A program made the position numbers and the translations under genes. Shown here one piece after another: positions 25,477-34,842 of a DNA stretch of 45,498 nt. The DNA lies in contig JABGQJ010000004.1 of the NCBI GenBank assembly GCA_018648945.1, forward strand, positions 1 through 45,498. Direction: 5' to 3'. Source of the stretch: Victivallales bacterium. GTDB taxonomy: Bacteria > Verrucomicrobiota > Lentisphaeria > Oligosphaerales > Lenti-02. Under the pieces are notes generated by a model that had not been told where the DNA came from, did no database searches, and saw only the letters and a list, made by a program, of their open reading frames with translations. Within the stretch, counting starts at the first letter, position 1; the number at the start of each line of letters is the position of its first letter.

Positions 25477-28230
25477 CTACTCGGCAGCGCCGAATTCGTA
25501 GTGGAAGTCGTCGTCCTTCACGCTGACGGCGACGCGGGTCACGGGTTCGCCCGCAGCGAGTCGCACGAGGTACTCCTTGCTGATGGTGGGCAACAACGAG
25601 TGGGTGAGAATCGCGTCCACGGCCCTGGCCCCGCTTTCCACTTCCGTGCAACGGGACTTCACCAAGTCGATGACTTCCTCGCTGTAAGTGAACTCGATGT
25701 CCCGTCGTTTGGCCAGGCGCTTGGCGATCTTGCTCAGATTGAGCCGGGTGATCAAGTCGAGCATCTCGTCGGTGATGGGGTAGTAGGGCACGACGATGAG
25801 ACGCCCAAGGAGAGCGGCCGGAAAGACCTTGCGCAGGGGCTCGCGCAGGGCGCGTTGCAGGCCCTCGGGATCTGGCAGAAGGTCGGGATCGTCGCACATC
25901 TTCTGAATCAGGTCGCTGCCCACGTTGCTGGTCAGCAGAATGACGGTGTTCTTGAAGTCGATGCCGCGGCCCTCACCGTCCTCCATCCAGCCTTTGTCGA
26001 AGACTTGGAAGAAGATCTCGTGCACGTCGGAGTGGGCCTTCTCGATCTCATCCAGCAGGACGACGCTGTAGGGGCGCCGGCGCACGGCCTCGGTAAGAAC
26101 GCCGCCTTCGCCGTAGCCGACGTAGCCCGGAGGGGCACCCTTGAGCGTGGAGACCGTGTGGGCCTCCTGGAACTCGCTCATGTTGATCGTGATCAGGTTC
26201 TGCTCGCCGCCGTAGAGGGCGTCGGAGAGGGCCAGGGCACTTTCGGTTTTGCCCACGCCGCTGGGTCCCACCAGGAGGAACACGCCGATGGGCTTGCGCT
26301 CGTCTTCCATGCCTGCCCGGGAGGTCCGGATTCGCTGAGCGATGGCATCCAGGGCATGGCGCTGGCCGACCACGCGGCTTTCCAGCGTATCGGCCAGGCG
26401 CAGGACGGACTCGATCTCATTCTTGACCATCTTGCCCACCGGGATGCCGGTCCAGTCGCCGACCACTGCGGCCACGGCCTGCGCATCGACAGAGGGCATG
26501 ATCAGGGCATTCTCGCCTTGGAGTTCGGCCAGTTGCTCCTGTTTCGCTTTGAGCTCTTCGAAGACGGCTTCCCGATCCACCACCGGCTCAGCGGCTTCCT
26601 CGGGGGGAGGCTCCGTTTCCGGTTGTTCCTGGGCCTCGGGTGGGTCGGCTTCCGGGACGTCGTCCACCTTCCCGTCGCCGGTGGTCCGCAAGGTGGCACG
26701 GAGGTCGAGGATCTGCTGGACGAGTCCCTTTTCCTCGTCCCATCGCTTGGTCAGTCCTACGAGCCGTTCGCTGTGCTCGGCAATCTCCGCCTTCACCTTC
26801 TCGGTTCTGAACGTGTGGTCTATGCCGATCTCCTGTTCCCGATCGAGGATCTCGAGCTCGTTCTCCAGGAATGTGATACAGCGTGTGCAGTCTTCCACCT
26901 CCGCCGGGGTGGCATGCTGGCTGATCGCCACCCGCGCGCAGGCGGTATCGAGCAGGCTGACCGCCTTGTCGGGAAGCTGGCGGGCGGGAATATAGCGGTG
27001 CGAAAGGCGCACGGCCGCATCCAGGGCGCCATCCATGACCTGGACCTTGTGATGCTTCTCGCTGACTGCGGCCAGGCCGCGCATCATGACGAGGGCGTTG
27101 TCTTCGCTGGGCTCCTCGATCTTCACCACCTGGAAGCGGCGGGTCAGGGCCGGGTCCTTCTCGAAGTAGCGTTTGTACTCCGCCCAGGTGGTGGCGGCGA
27201 TGGTGCGGAGCGTGCCTCGGGCGAGGGCGGGTTTCAGCAGGTTGGCGGCGTCGTTCTGGCCCGCGGCGCCCCCTGCACCGACCAGGCGATGGGCCTCGTC
27301 GATGAATAGAATGATCGGTTTCGGGGAGGACTGGACCTCCTCGATGACCTGTTTGAGGCGGTTCTCGAACTCACCCTTCATGCTGGCCCCGGCCTGGAGG
27401 AGGCCGAGGTCAAGAGAGAGGAGCGAGACATCGCGCAAGGCGGGGGGGACATCGCCAGCGGCGATGCGCTGCGCGACGCCTTCCACTACGGCGGTTTTGC
27501 CGACGCCGGCTTCGCCGGTGAGGATCGGGTTGTTCTGACGGCGGCGCATGAGGATGTCCATGATCTGCCGGATCTCGGCATCGCGCGCCAGGATCGGGTC
27601 CATGGTCCCGGACCTTGCCTTGGCGGTCAGATCCACGGCATAGCGGGACAGCGCTTCCTGTTTCCCCATCTCTGCCGGGGACATGGCCGCGCTCGACTCG
27701 CCGGGATCGGCCCCGCCGGAGACCGTGGCGTCGTTGCCGCCCATCTCGTTGTCCTCGGGGGAACCGCTGGTGATGGCTGCGAACTCGTCGGCTAGACCAT
27801 CGCGCTTGATCTTGCGGAGCTCTGCCGAGATGCCCTGCAGGACAGCGGTCAGGTTCCGGCTCTCGAGGGCGCCGACCAGCAGGTATCCCGTACGGATGCG
27901 GGAGTGGCCGAAGAGCAGAGAGGCAAAGACCCAAGCGCGCTCCATGATCTCGTCGAGCTGCGATGAGAGGCCGGACAGGGATGAGGCTCCGCGCGGGAGG
28001 CGGTCCAGTTGGGTGGTGACGTCCGTTGCCAGGCGCGACAGGTCCACGCCGAAATGCCGGAGGACGCGATGGATGTCGGAGTCCTGGAGTTGAAGGATCT
28101 GCTGGAGCCAGTGAACCAGCTCCACGTAGGGATTGCCACGGAGCTTGCAGAACACCGTGGCGCTCTCGAGCGATTTGTAGCCCGTGCTGGTGAGTTTACC
28201 GAACAGAACGCTGCGTTGAATCTCGGCCAT
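25477..28230 (-). CDS. clpV: T6SS sheath-recycling AAA+ ATPase ClpV (TssH)
   Basis: This is a 917-residue double-AAA+ unfoldase. It has a Clp N-terminal domain (about 10-155), Walker A GEAGVGKT at 239-246, Walker B ILFIDEAH at 307-314, a middle coiled region (about 440-580), and a second module with GPSGVGKT at 655-662 and VVLLDEIE at 723-730. In T6SS it disassembles contracted TssB/TssC sheath for reuse. Two low-complexity inserts are notable: about 155-195 (Gly/Asp/Ser) before the first module, and an acidic Pro/Glu-rich stretch at 523-550 inside the middle region. AGGAGG nine bases before ATG 28230 lies inside the last codons of tssG, so translation is coupled. The T6SS neighbours separate it from housekeeping ClpB. 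Confidence 0.95.
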   Translation of the reverse strand: MAEIQRSVLFGKLTSTGYKSLESATVFCKLRGNPYVELVHWLQQILQLQDSDIHRVLRHFGVDLSRLATDVTTQLDRLPRGASSLSGLSSQLDEIMERAWVFASLLFGHSRIRTGYLLVGALESRNLTAVLQGISAELRKIKRDGLADEFAAITSGSPEDNEMGGNDATVSGGADPGESSAAMSPAEMGKQEALSRYAVDLTAKARSGTMDPILARDAEIRQIMDILMRRRQNNPILTGEAGVGKTAVVEGVAQRIAAGDVPPALRDVSLLSLDLGLLQAGASMKGEFENRLKQVIEEVQSSPKPIILFIDEAHRLVGAGGAAGQNDAANLLKPALARGTLRTIAATTWAEYKRYFEKDPALTRRFQVVKIEEPSEDNALVMMRGLAAVSEKHHKVQVMDGALDAAVRLSHRYIPARQLPDKAVSLLDTACARVAISQHATPAEVEDCTRCITFLENELEILDREQEIGIDHTFRTEKVKAEIAEHSERLVGLTKRWDEEKGLVQQILDLRATLRTTGDGKVDDVPEADPPEAQEQPETEPPPEEAAEPVVDREAVFEELKAKQEQLAELQGENALIMPSVDAQAVAAVVGDWTGIPVGKMVKNEIESVLRLADTLESRVVGQRHALDAIAQRIRTSRAGMEDERKPIGVFLLVGPSGVGKTESALALSDALYGGEQNLITINMSEFQEAHTVSTLKGAPPGYVGYGEGGVLTEAVRRRPYSVVLLDEIEKAHSDVHEIFFQVFDKGWMEDGEGRGIDFKNTVILLTSNVGSDLIQKMCDDPDLLPDPEGLQRALREPLRKVFPAALLGRLIVVPYYPITDEMLDLITRLNLSKIAKRLAKRRDIEFTYSEEVIDLVKSRCTEVESGARAVDAILTHSLLPTISKEYLVRLAAGEPVTRVAVSVKDDDFHYEFGAAE

Positions 28231-28236
28231 GATCGC

Positions 28237-29349
28237 CTACCTCCTGGTGTTCAGTTTTCCGACGGTCAACGTATCCTCCCCCTCCGGGGAGTCCTGCTTT
28301 GCCACTTCGTCAGGCGGGAAGTCCGGCAAGCGCCGGTTACTGATGTTCAGATCGTCGCGGTCTCGTTCCTGCGGTCCGTCGGCGAGCCAGCTTGTCCAAC
28401 CAAGCAGCTTGCCGCGACATTCGACCGGGTCGCTTCCTGGGTCTTGAGGACCGCCCTTCTTATCGAGGCGGATCCCCGGTACGTCCTGGCCGCGAATCGC
28501 TAGCTGCACCTCCCAGTCCAACTCCAGCCCCACGTAGGTGAGCAGCCAGTCACGCACCTGCCGCATTCCCCGGGTGGGGGGAAGGAGGGCGTGGTAGCGG
28601 CGCAGCGTCATCGGTCCCAAGCGCACGCGGAACTGGCTGCTGCGATCCCACACACGCTCGCCTAGAATGGCTGTCTTCCCCAGTTCCGCATTGCCGTCGG
28701 GAAGGCCAAGGCGCGTCCGGCAGTCCTCCGGGAGAACCCACCAGTGCCCGACGAACTCCTTCACGTCCACAGGGAGGCCGAAATACCTTGACAGAATGGC
28801 CCGCAGCCCCTCGGCGTGGGGTGGCGCCGCCAACAGGCGCCCTCCGACATGCAGCTTGGTCTCCCGGGACAGGCTGTCGCGGTTGTGGAACGCTGGGGTT
28901 CCGAAGCCGAGAAGCGAAGCCAGGCAGCGCCCCATGGGATCGTCGGCCCGGTCGAAGGAGACGGTGTGCCGGTGTTCTGCCCAGACCCGGTAGAAGAGCG
29001 AGATGAGACGGTGGTGGAACACGTCCAGGAATTTTGTCCAGGTGGGGTCGCCGTGGCGGAGCAAGCGACCATAGACGTATTCCGTGAAGGAGGTCGGCAT
29101 GGGTCCCGATGGTCCAGTCAGGCCGAAGCAATAGACCAGCAGGGAAGGGGGGAATGGCCCGGTGCCCTCGACCCAGCGGTGGAGATCCGTTGCCGGAAAG
29201 CCGAGATCCACGGTTTGCCCGAAGCGACAGGCCTCCTGGTCCGGCAGGTCGGCGTGGCCGATGCGGGGCGAGTCGGGGGACTCGCACTCGAGCTGCCGCA
29301 GGGCCTCGAAAAAACCACGCCGGTAGGTTTCGTGCGCCAGGCTAGTCAT
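28237..29349 (-). CDS. tssG: T6SS baseplate protein TssG (ImpH/VasB)
   Basis: This is a 370-residue wedge protein of the T6SS baseplate, which works with TssE and TssF. The N-terminal YRRGFFEALRQLE and RFGQTVDLGFPATDL segments, the FTEYVYGRLL helix, KFLDVFHHRLISLFYRVW and VLGERVWDRSSQFRVRLGP are all typical of the family. A tail of about 35 residues is charged (PQERDRDDLN, DSPEGEDTL) and may be disordered. The start codon shares one base with the tssF stop codon (TGATG), so the two are translated together in fixed ratio. Confidence 0.93.
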   Translation of the reverse strand: MTSLAHETYRRGFFEALRQLECESPDSPRIGHADLPDQEACRFGQTVDLGFPATDLHRWVEGTGPFPPSLLVYCFGLTGPSGPMPTSFTEYVYGRLLRHGDPTWTKFLDVFHHRLISLFYRVWAEHRHTVSFDRADDPMGRCLASLLGFGTPAFHNRDSLSRETKLHVGGRLLAAPPHAEGLRAILSRYFGLPVDVKEFVGHWWVLPEDCRTRLGLPDGNAELGKTAILGERVWDRSSQFRVRLGPMTLRRYHALLPPTRGMRQVRDWLLTYVGLELDWEVQLAIRGQDVPGIRLDKKGGPQDPGSDPVECRGKLLGWTSWLADGPQERDRDDLNISNRRLPDFPPDEVAKQDSPEGEDTLTVGKLNTRR

Positions 29350-31244
29350 CAGAGCACCGGTTTCTCCCCCGGTCGGGCGGGCCAGTGCATGATCGTGCCC
29401 CGCTCAAGCGAACACAGGACCGTCTCCACAAAGGAGTTGATGGACACGTACCTCGACAGGAACCGGGCGAGAATGGTGCCGAGAAGGAACACGCCCGCGC
29501 CGGGAAAGGCGTTCTCCGAGAAGGTGAGTTTCACCGCCAACCCACGCCCAAAAGCGACCGGTCCCGCTGCCGCCAAGCGGCGAATGACCGGTTCGGAGGA
29601 GACCTCGACCAGACCGTCGATCTGGCGGCGGACGGCGGGATCGTTGACATCTCCGTAGAGCGCCAGGATCTCGCGCAATGCCCCCGCTGCCTCGCCGCGG
29701 TCCGCGTTGACCAGGGACAGGTAGTTTGTCGCCAGATGATTCAGGACCCGCCAATCGGAGGTCTTCCCCGCCAGCGACGGTCGGGGGGCGGTGGGACCGA
29801 CGATGCACCGGATGGCCAGGACTGGTGCACTCACGTCGAGTGAGAAGTCTCCGGTTTCGTCCAGGGACATCAGCAGGGGGAGGTCACGGTTTGAGCAGAT
29901 GCCCTTCAGGCTCAGATCGCTGACGCTGCCAAAGGGCGGCGCCGCCGCATCGACCATTGAGAGGAAGACCTCGCCGCCGAGATATGACGTGCGGGGGCCC
30001 CTCTCGGTCTCTGTGGTCGACAGGCGCCGGGCTTCCCGGCGTAGCGTGTAGTAGGCCTGCCCATGGCCGCCCTCACTGTCCCAGTGGAACGCATCGCTGG
30101 AGTAGAAGGGGCGGAAGAGGACGGTTTCGCCGGCGCCGGCATACCCCTTGACCTGAGTTAGGCTCAACACCTCGAAATCCGCCGGGCGGGTGCGGTCGGC
30201 CACCACGTGGAAGTCGGCCTTGCCGGCGCTCACGTGGACGTTGTCGATCTGTTTTGGGAAGGAGTTGATCACCGGTACGCAGTTGGTGACGAATGTCTCG
30301 GGGCGCAGTTGCCGCCCGAGAAGATGGTCGTTGGCGTCGAAGACGAACACTAGCTCGATGCGTTCGGAATCGAGCTTCTGAAGGGCGGGGCGCAGTCCAT
30401 CCACCTCGAAGAAGAGGAACCGTTCGGGCAGCGAGAAGTACTCGCGCAGCAGACGGAAGCCGCTGAAGGTCCGTTCGTCGTGGGGAACGAGGGCCTCGTC
30501 GTCGGCGAACCCACATTGGCGGAGACACTCGGAGGGAAGGATGGTCTCCGAACGCTTCCGGACCACGTAGTCTCCTGGTGTGCGGACAACCACCTGGTGG
30601 CAGTGCGCGAACAGCAGTTCGTACAGCCGTGTTGCCATCTCCAGGGAGCCCGAACGGATGAACAGCGGCAGGCGGTCCAGTTCCAGTTGGCCCGCCGTCA
30701 AGCCCGGGGGCACCTCGAGGGTGATGGATACGGCCGCCTTGACGCCGGACTCGGATGGCAGGCCGAGGGCTCCCACGTCGTTGGAGTAGTAGCGGGCATC
30801 TACCACCTCCAGGGGCCAGAGGACCAGGTCCGTGCCCGTAGTGAACTGACAGAAGGTCTGCTCGTTCACCTCGCGGAGACTGCGCAGCATCGATCCCGCC
30901 GGGAGAGTGACCCCGGCGGCCAGATCCTGCTCGTCCGGATCGACCTGGAACTGCGCGATTCCCATCGAGGGCACAGGTTGCAGGTACTGCGGAAACAGGG
31001 CCTCCAGGAATGCGTCCGTGAACTTCGGGAACTCGCGGTCGAGCTTGTGGTGGATTCGGGCGGTAAGGAACGCGACCCCTTCGAGCAGTCGTTCCACGTA
31101 GGGGTCCGCGCACTGGAAGGAGTCCAGTCCCAGCCGGTGGGCGATCTTCGGGTACTGATGAGCGAACTCGCCACCCATGTGGCGCAGGTACTCCAGTTCC
31201 CCTTCGTAGTAGTCCTTCAGGAAGTCGTTGCTGATCCCTGGCAT
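29349..31244 (-). CDS. tssF: T6SS baseplate protein TssF (ImpG/VasA)
   Basis: This is a 631-residue major wedge subunit of the baseplate. The N-terminus LKDYYEGELEYLRHMGGEFA and the following YVERLLEGVAFLTARIHHKLD are diagnostic for TssF. FLEALFPQYLQPVPSM and a C-terminal RFLSRYVSINSFVETVL are also characteristic. The start is ATG 31244, supported by AAGG six bases upstream; the longer frame does not look coding. It is 50 bases downstream of tssE and overlaps tssG by one base. Confidence 0.95.
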   Translation of the reverse strand: MPGISNDFLKDYYEGELEYLRHMGGEFAHQYPKIAHRLGLDSFQCADPYVERLLEGVAFLTARIHHKLDREFPKFTDAFLEALFPQYLQPVPSMGIAQFQVDPDEQDLAAGVTLPAGSMLRSLREVNEQTFCQFTTGTDLVLWPLEVVDARYYSNDVGALGLPSESGVKAAVSITLEVPPGLTAGQLELDRLPLFIRSGSLEMATRLYELLFAHCHQVVVRTPGDYVVRKRSETILPSECLRQCGFADDEALVPHDERTFSGFRLLREYFSLPERFLFFEVDGLRPALQKLDSERIELVFVFDANDHLLGRQLRPETFVTNCVPVINSFPKQIDNVHVSAGKADFHVVADRTRPADFEVLSLTQVKGYAGAGETVLFRPFYSSDAFHWDSEGGHGQAYYTLRREARRLSTTETERGPRTSYLGGEVFLSMVDAAAPPFGSVSDLSLKGICSNRDLPLLMSLDETGDFSLDVSAPVLAIRCIVGPTAPRPSLAGKTSDWRVLNHLATNYLSLVNADRGEAAGALREILALYGDVNDPAVRRQIDGLVEVSSEPVIRRLAAAGPVAFGRGLAVKLTFSENAFPGAGVFLLGTILARFLSRYVSINSFVETVLCSLERGTIMHWPARPGEKPVL

Positions 31245-31294
31245 CTGTGCCTTGCCTTCTTTGTGTGCCGCCTGCCGGACATCGGCAGGACTGC

Positions 31295-31816
31295 CTAGCG
31301 CATCGAGCGGACCCGCCAATGCCCCGTGTCCAAATCGACCGACGCCCGTACCAGCATCTGCTCAGTCAGGGGTTCGGCCCAGAGTTCGCCCCGGATGTCC
31401 ACGCTCACCATGCTGCCTGTTTCGGTATCGGGGCTGGATTGGTCGAGAACGCGCACGTCCAGCGTCCGCGGGTTCAGCCTTGGTTCGAAGCGCACCAACG
31501 CCCGGCGCACGTCCGCGCTCACCAACTCCAGCCGATCACTGGATATCCACGTTCCGGAAGAGCTTTCCACGCCGTAGCAGAGCACCGAGCATTCGGTTTG
31601 CGCAAGCCCTGCTGCCGCCATGGCCTTTGGCGGCATGGGCAACGCGGAGTTGAGCAGGAACGCAATGTCCGTCAGGAATGCCTCTCGATACTGCCGCAAG
31701 GTCTGGATCCGGTGCTCCCGGCGTTCCCGCTTGGCCTTCGGGTAGTCGTCGGTCAAGCGATTGAGCAGGCACGGGAAGAGCTTGTCTTGCAGGGAGCGCC
31801 GAAGAGGGTCTGCCAC
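31295..31816 (-). CDS. tssE: T6SS baseplate protein TssE (gp25-like)
   Basis: This is a 173-residue protein of the phage T4 gp25 type, which starts sheath assembly on the baseplate. Residues 5-40 (LRRSLQDKLFPCLLNRLTDD) form the N-terminal helix region. The gp25 core is at about 75-135, with DVRRALVRFEPRLNPRTLDVRV and the conserved EPR motif, followed by SMVSVDIRGELW. The start is GTG at 31816, because AGGAGG lies eight bases upstream across the end of the impE gene; the frame runs much further upstream but there it is only antisense to nothing and overlaps impE. Confidence 0.9.
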   Translation of the reverse strand: MADPLRRSLQDKLFPCLLNRLTDDYPKAKRERREHRIQTLRQYREAFLTDIAFLLNSALPMPPKAMAAAGLAQTECSVLCYGVESSSGTWISSDRLELVSADVRRALVRFEPRLNPRTLDVRVLDQSSPDTETGSMVSVDIRGELWAEPLTEQMLVRASVDLDTGHWRVRSMR

Positions 31817-31818
31817 CT

Positions 31819-32616
31819 CTAGCCCTCCTCGCTCAGGAACACCAGTTCGCGCACTTCCAAGAGCGGGTGCTCGCCGGCGTCGGTCATGAACACCCGCTGC
31901 CCAAGCCCGTAGTAGAGCTCGGCCACGGGCTCCGACCACGTGGTCAGCCGACAGAGCTTCAGCTGGTTGTCGTCGGTCTGCGCGCTGGCAGGGTAGCGTG
32001 CCGGCAGGAAGCCCTTCGCCTCGCCGCCGTTCCGCCAGATAGCAGTGACCGGGAACCAGAGCAGGTCGCGCAGCTCGGTCGGGGGGTCGAAGCGTAGGCA
32101 TTGGACGTGGTCCAGCGGGCACCAGTAGTAGCCGCCTTCCAGGAACAGCTCCACCACCGGCCCGAGCCGACCGTCCCCGTCGGCTAGCCAGGCGAAGTCG
32201 GCTCCGTCAATCCCGCCAGCGACTTCGGGAGCCTGGGCGAAAGCCGCGTTGCGCAACTCGCAACCGGCTGCCAATTCCCCCTCGCCAAGCAAGCGATTCG
32301 CTTCCAGAAGGCTGGCGAGCCACTCTGGCGGTTCGCCCAGAACCAGAGGGCTGGCCTCTCCGCGAAAGACTTTCTCGCGCAGAATCTCGGCATGGATCAG
32401 CCGCCTGCACACCAGGTTGAGAAGCTGTAGGTCGGGATCCAGCTGACCCGCGATGTCCAGCTGTTTGAGGGCCCGTTCCCAGTCTCCTTCGACGGCGAGC
32501 AACTGGCCAAAGAAGAGGCGCAGCGATCCCTTGTCCGGAGCCTTGCGAATCTGCGCGGCCAGCGCCATGCGACAGGCGTCCAGATCCCCTTGTCTGAGGT
32601 ATTCCTCCGGCGTCAT
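31819..32616 (-). CDS. tagJ: T6SS accessory protein TagJ (ImpE family)
   Basis: This is a 265-residue ImpE/TagJ protein. An N-terminal TPR-like half (EYLRQGDLDACRMALAAQIR, LRLFFGQLLAVEGDWERAL) is followed by an ImpE core with WLADGDGRLGPVVELFLEGGYYWCPLDH and FDPPTELRDLLWFPV. TagJ of Pseudomonas aeruginosa H1 binds the sheath small subunit and modulates ClpV-dependent sheath recycling; it occurs in a subset of T6SS loci only. Here it lies between hcp and tssE, two bases before the tssE start. AGAGGA precedes ATG 32616. A 15-base-pair hairpin separates it from hcp. Confidence 0.9.
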   Translation of the reverse strand: MTPEEYLRQGDLDACRMALAAQIRKAPDKGSLRLFFGQLLAVEGDWERALKQLDIAGQLDPDLQLLNLVCRRLIHAEILREKVFRGEASPLVLGEPPEWLASLLEANRLLGEGELAAGCELRNAAFAQAPEVAGGIDGADFAWLADGDGRLGPVVELFLEGGYYWCPLDHVQCLRFDPPTELRDLLWFPVTAIWRNGGEAKGFLPARYPASAQTDDNQLKLCRLTTWSEPVAELYYGLGQRVFMTDAGEHPLLEVRELVFLSEEG

Positions 32617-32672
32617 GGGATTCCTCTTTCCAGCGGCCTTCCTAGTCGGAAGCCTGTTTCAGTGACGACATA

Positions 32673-32709
32673 TCCACCCCGGAAGCGATCAGAGCGCTTC
32701 CGGGGTGGA
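32673..32709 (-). terminator. Strong stem-loop downstream of hcp
   Basis: A perfect 15-base stem, TCCACCCCGGAAGCG with its complement, encloses a seven-base loop. It lies 23 bases past the hcp stop and before tagJ. In an operon this would act as a partial terminator or an mRNA 3' stabiliser that keeps hcp expression above the downstream genes. Confidence 0.7.
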
Positions 32710-32732
32710 CGCGATGGGTTGGTGGAAGATGG

Positions 32733-33209
32733 CTACTCGCCTTCCTCGACCTTCCAGGTGTACTCGATGTTGCCCTTGGTCTTGCCGGTGGTGTCGCACT
32801 CGGTGTAGGTGACCTTGATTTCCTCGAAGTTGAGGCAGACGGTCTCCATCGGGACCTCGTCCGCCTGCACGGCGCCATCGAAGGAGTAGCTGGCGACCTG
32901 GGCGTTCTTCAGTTCGACTCGGTAGAAGGTGACGCGTCCTGCATCCGTGAACGATGCGGTCACCTCGATCTGGACCGTGGCGAACACGCGGCCCTTGCAG
33001 ATTGCCTCGGCCAGTTTCGGCGTCGCCTTGTCGATCTCCTTCACCACCATGAGGTCTTCGAGGATGACATCACCCCGTCGCCGCGTGGCGCCGGTGCCGC
33101 TGCCCGGCTTGGTCAGCGCTTGGGAGAACGACATGATGTCGCTCCACCCCTTGTGGCCCTTGTCCAGCGCTTCGCCGTCGAGCCCTTCGAATTTGATGTA
33201 GCCTGCCAT
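32733..33209 (-). CDS. hcp: T6SS tube protein Hcp (TssD)
   Basis: This is a 158-residue protein that forms the hexameric-ring inner tube and is exported with it. The Hcp beta-barrel pattern is clear: GYIKFEGLDGEALDKGHKGW at the start, SFSQALTKPGSG, DVILEDLMVVKEIDKATPKL, then VTFYRVELKNAQVASYSF and VCLNFEEIKVTYTE. The length is normal for Hcp without any C-terminal effector extension. AGGA precedes ATG 33209. The gene is bracketed by two strong hairpins (32673-32709 and 33309-33335), consistent with separately tuned expression. Confidence 0.95.
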   Translation of the reverse strand: MAGYIKFEGLDGEALDKGHKGWSDIMSFSQALTKPGSGTGATRRRGDVILEDLMVVKEIDKATPKLAEAICKGRVFATVQIEVTASFTDAGRVTFYRVELKNAQVASYSFDGAVQADEVPMETVCLNFEEIKVTYTECDTTGKTKGNIEYTWKVEEGE

Positions 33210-33308
33210 TGTCCTGATCCTTTACTATCCTCGGATTTCACACAATTCCGCGGCTGGCTCCCTGCCAGGCACGGGTACGAAACGAATGGGAGATTTCTCT
33301 GCTGGGGT

Positions 33309-33335
33309 GCCCGCAGCGGGATGGCCGCTGCGGGC
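33309..33335 (-). terminator. Stem-loop between tssC and hcp
   Basis: A perfect 11-base stem, GCCCGCAGCGG pairing with CCGCTGCGGGC, encloses a five-base loop. It starts ten bases past the tssC stop codon. No clear promoter was found between it and hcp. Confidence 0.65.
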
Positions 33336-33345
33336 CAGGCGCAGA

Positions 33346-34839
33346 TCAGCCACCGCCCTTGGCGGAAGGCAGTTTGCTGGTCAAGCGCAACGAGACGCTG
33401 AGCCCCTCCAGTTGGTAGTGGGGCCGGAGGAAGAACTTCGAGGCGTAGTACCCCGGGTTCCCCTCCACTTCGGAGACTTCGACATGGGCCTCGGCCAGCG
33501 GATAGCGGGCTTTGACATCGTCGGAGGCGTGGGAGTCACTGGTCACGTATTTCGCGATCCAGTTGTTGAGGAACTTCTCCATATCCTCCCGTTCGGCAAA
33601 GCTGCCGACCTTGTCGCGCACGATGCACTTCAGGTAGTGGGCGAAGCGGGAGACGGCGAACAGGTACGGCAGGCGCGCCGAGAGCTGGGCGTTGGCGGTC
33701 GCGTCCGGATCGTCGTACTCCTGGGGGGCCTGCAGGGATTGGGAGCCGATGAAGACGGCCGAGGTGGTGTTCTTGCGGTGCAGGAGGGGCAAGAGTCCTG
33801 CCTTGGACAGCTCTGCCTCCCGCCGGTCGCCGATGGCCACCTCGGTCGGGCATTTCATCTCGACGCCACCCTCGTCAGTCTCGAAGGTGTGCACGGGAAG
33901 GCCGTCCACGGTGCCCCCATTCTCGACGCCGCGGATGCAGGTGCACCAGCCATAGAGCTTGAACGAGCGATTGATGTTCGTGGCCATCGCGTAGGCGGCG
34001 TTGGACCAGACATAGCGGTCATGGTTTGCGCCGGAGACGTCTTCCGCGAACTCGAACTCTTCCACCGGGTTATCCTCGGGGTCATAGGGCAGGCGGGAGA
34101 GGAACCGCGGCATGGTCAGACCCACATAGCGCGAATCCTCGGACTCGCGCATGGCGCGCCAGCCGGCATACTCGGGGCTGCGCATGCGGGCCGAGAGATC
34201 GGCAGGCGCATTCACCTCACGCCACGAGTCCATGCCGAGCAACTTGCTGCCCGCCGCCGCGATGAAGGGCGCGTGCGCGGCGGCGGCGACCTTCATCATG
34301 CCTTGCAGAACGGCCACGTTCGGGGGCGTGTGGTCGAACTCGTAGTCGCCAACCACGCAGCCGTAGGGGTAGCCGCCAAGCACATCGTACTCGGCCCCGT
34401 ACAGCTTCTTGTAGATGGGGCTCTGGTCCCAGCTCTTGCCTTTGAACTTCTTGAAGGTCTTTCCCAGTTCCTTCTTGGTCACGTTCAAGACGCGGATCTG
34501 GAGCTGCTCGTCGGTCTCGCTGTTGCTCACCAGATGGCTCAGTCCCCGCCAGCTTCCTTCGAGCTTGGTGAAGTCCTCATGGTGCATGATGAGGTTCACT
34601 TGGTCGGAGAGCTTCTGGTCGAGCTGCGCGATGATGGCCTTGATGGTCTCCACCGTGTCGTCCGCTACGGTGGCCGCCGACTCGAGAGCCTGTTCCACCA
34701 GGGTGCGCACGGCGCCCTGGACCACCGCCGAGGCTTCGTCGTTGTCCTGCACCCGGAAGGCGCCGGTCAGAAGACGATCCAGTTCACTGGCTTCCAGAGC
34801 CTCTGCTCCAGCTTGTTGTGCCTGTTGTGAATCAGCCAT
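33346..34839 (-). CDS. tssC: T6SS sheath large subunit TssC (ImpC/VipB)
   Basis: This is a 497-residue full-length TssC. The N-terminal helix (about 15-55) contains the segment that ClpV normally binds. Family marks include FTKLEGSWRGL at 90-100, VLNVTKKEL at 117-125, PYGCVVGDYEFDH at 158-170, MPRFLSRLPYDP at 243-254 and the C-terminal PGYYASKFFLRPHYQLEGLSVSLRL at 462-486. The last ends the strand swap (handshake) region that links neighbouring sheath subunits. It starts three bases after tssB stops, as is usual for the pair. A hairpin follows its stop codon. Confidence 0.96.
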   Translation of the reverse strand: MADSQQAQQAGAEALEASELDRLLTGAFRVQDNDEASAVVQGAVRTLVEQALESAATVADDTVETIKAIIAQLDQKLSDQVNLIMHHEDFTKLEGSWRGLSHLVSNSETDEQLQIRVLNVTKKELGKTFKKFKGKSWDQSPIYKKLYGAEYDVLGGYPYGCVVGDYEFDHTPPNVAVLQGMMKVAAAAHAPFIAAAGSKLLGMDSWREVNAPADLSARMRSPEYAGWRAMRESEDSRYVGLTMPRFLSRLPYDPEDNPVEEFEFAEDVSGANHDRYVWSNAAYAMATNINRSFKLYGWCTCIRGVENGGTVDGLPVHTFETDEGGVEMKCPTEVAIGDRREAELSKAGLLPLLHRKNTTSAVFIGSQSLQAPQEYDDPDATANAQLSARLPYLFAVSRFAHYLKCIVRDKVGSFAEREDMEKFLNNWIAKYVTSDSHASDDVKARYPLAEAHVEVSEVEGNPGYYASKFFLRPHYQLEGLSVSLRLTSKLPSAKGGG

Positions 34840-34842
34840 GGA

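Noticed and set aside
25417..27309. 630-codon plus-strand frame opposite clpV
   Set aside because: The clpV frame carries both Walker A/B pairs; the opposite frame is an antisense artefact of codon bias.
33286..34830. 514-codon plus-strand frame opposite tssC
   Set aside because: TssC is full-length and certain on the minus strand.
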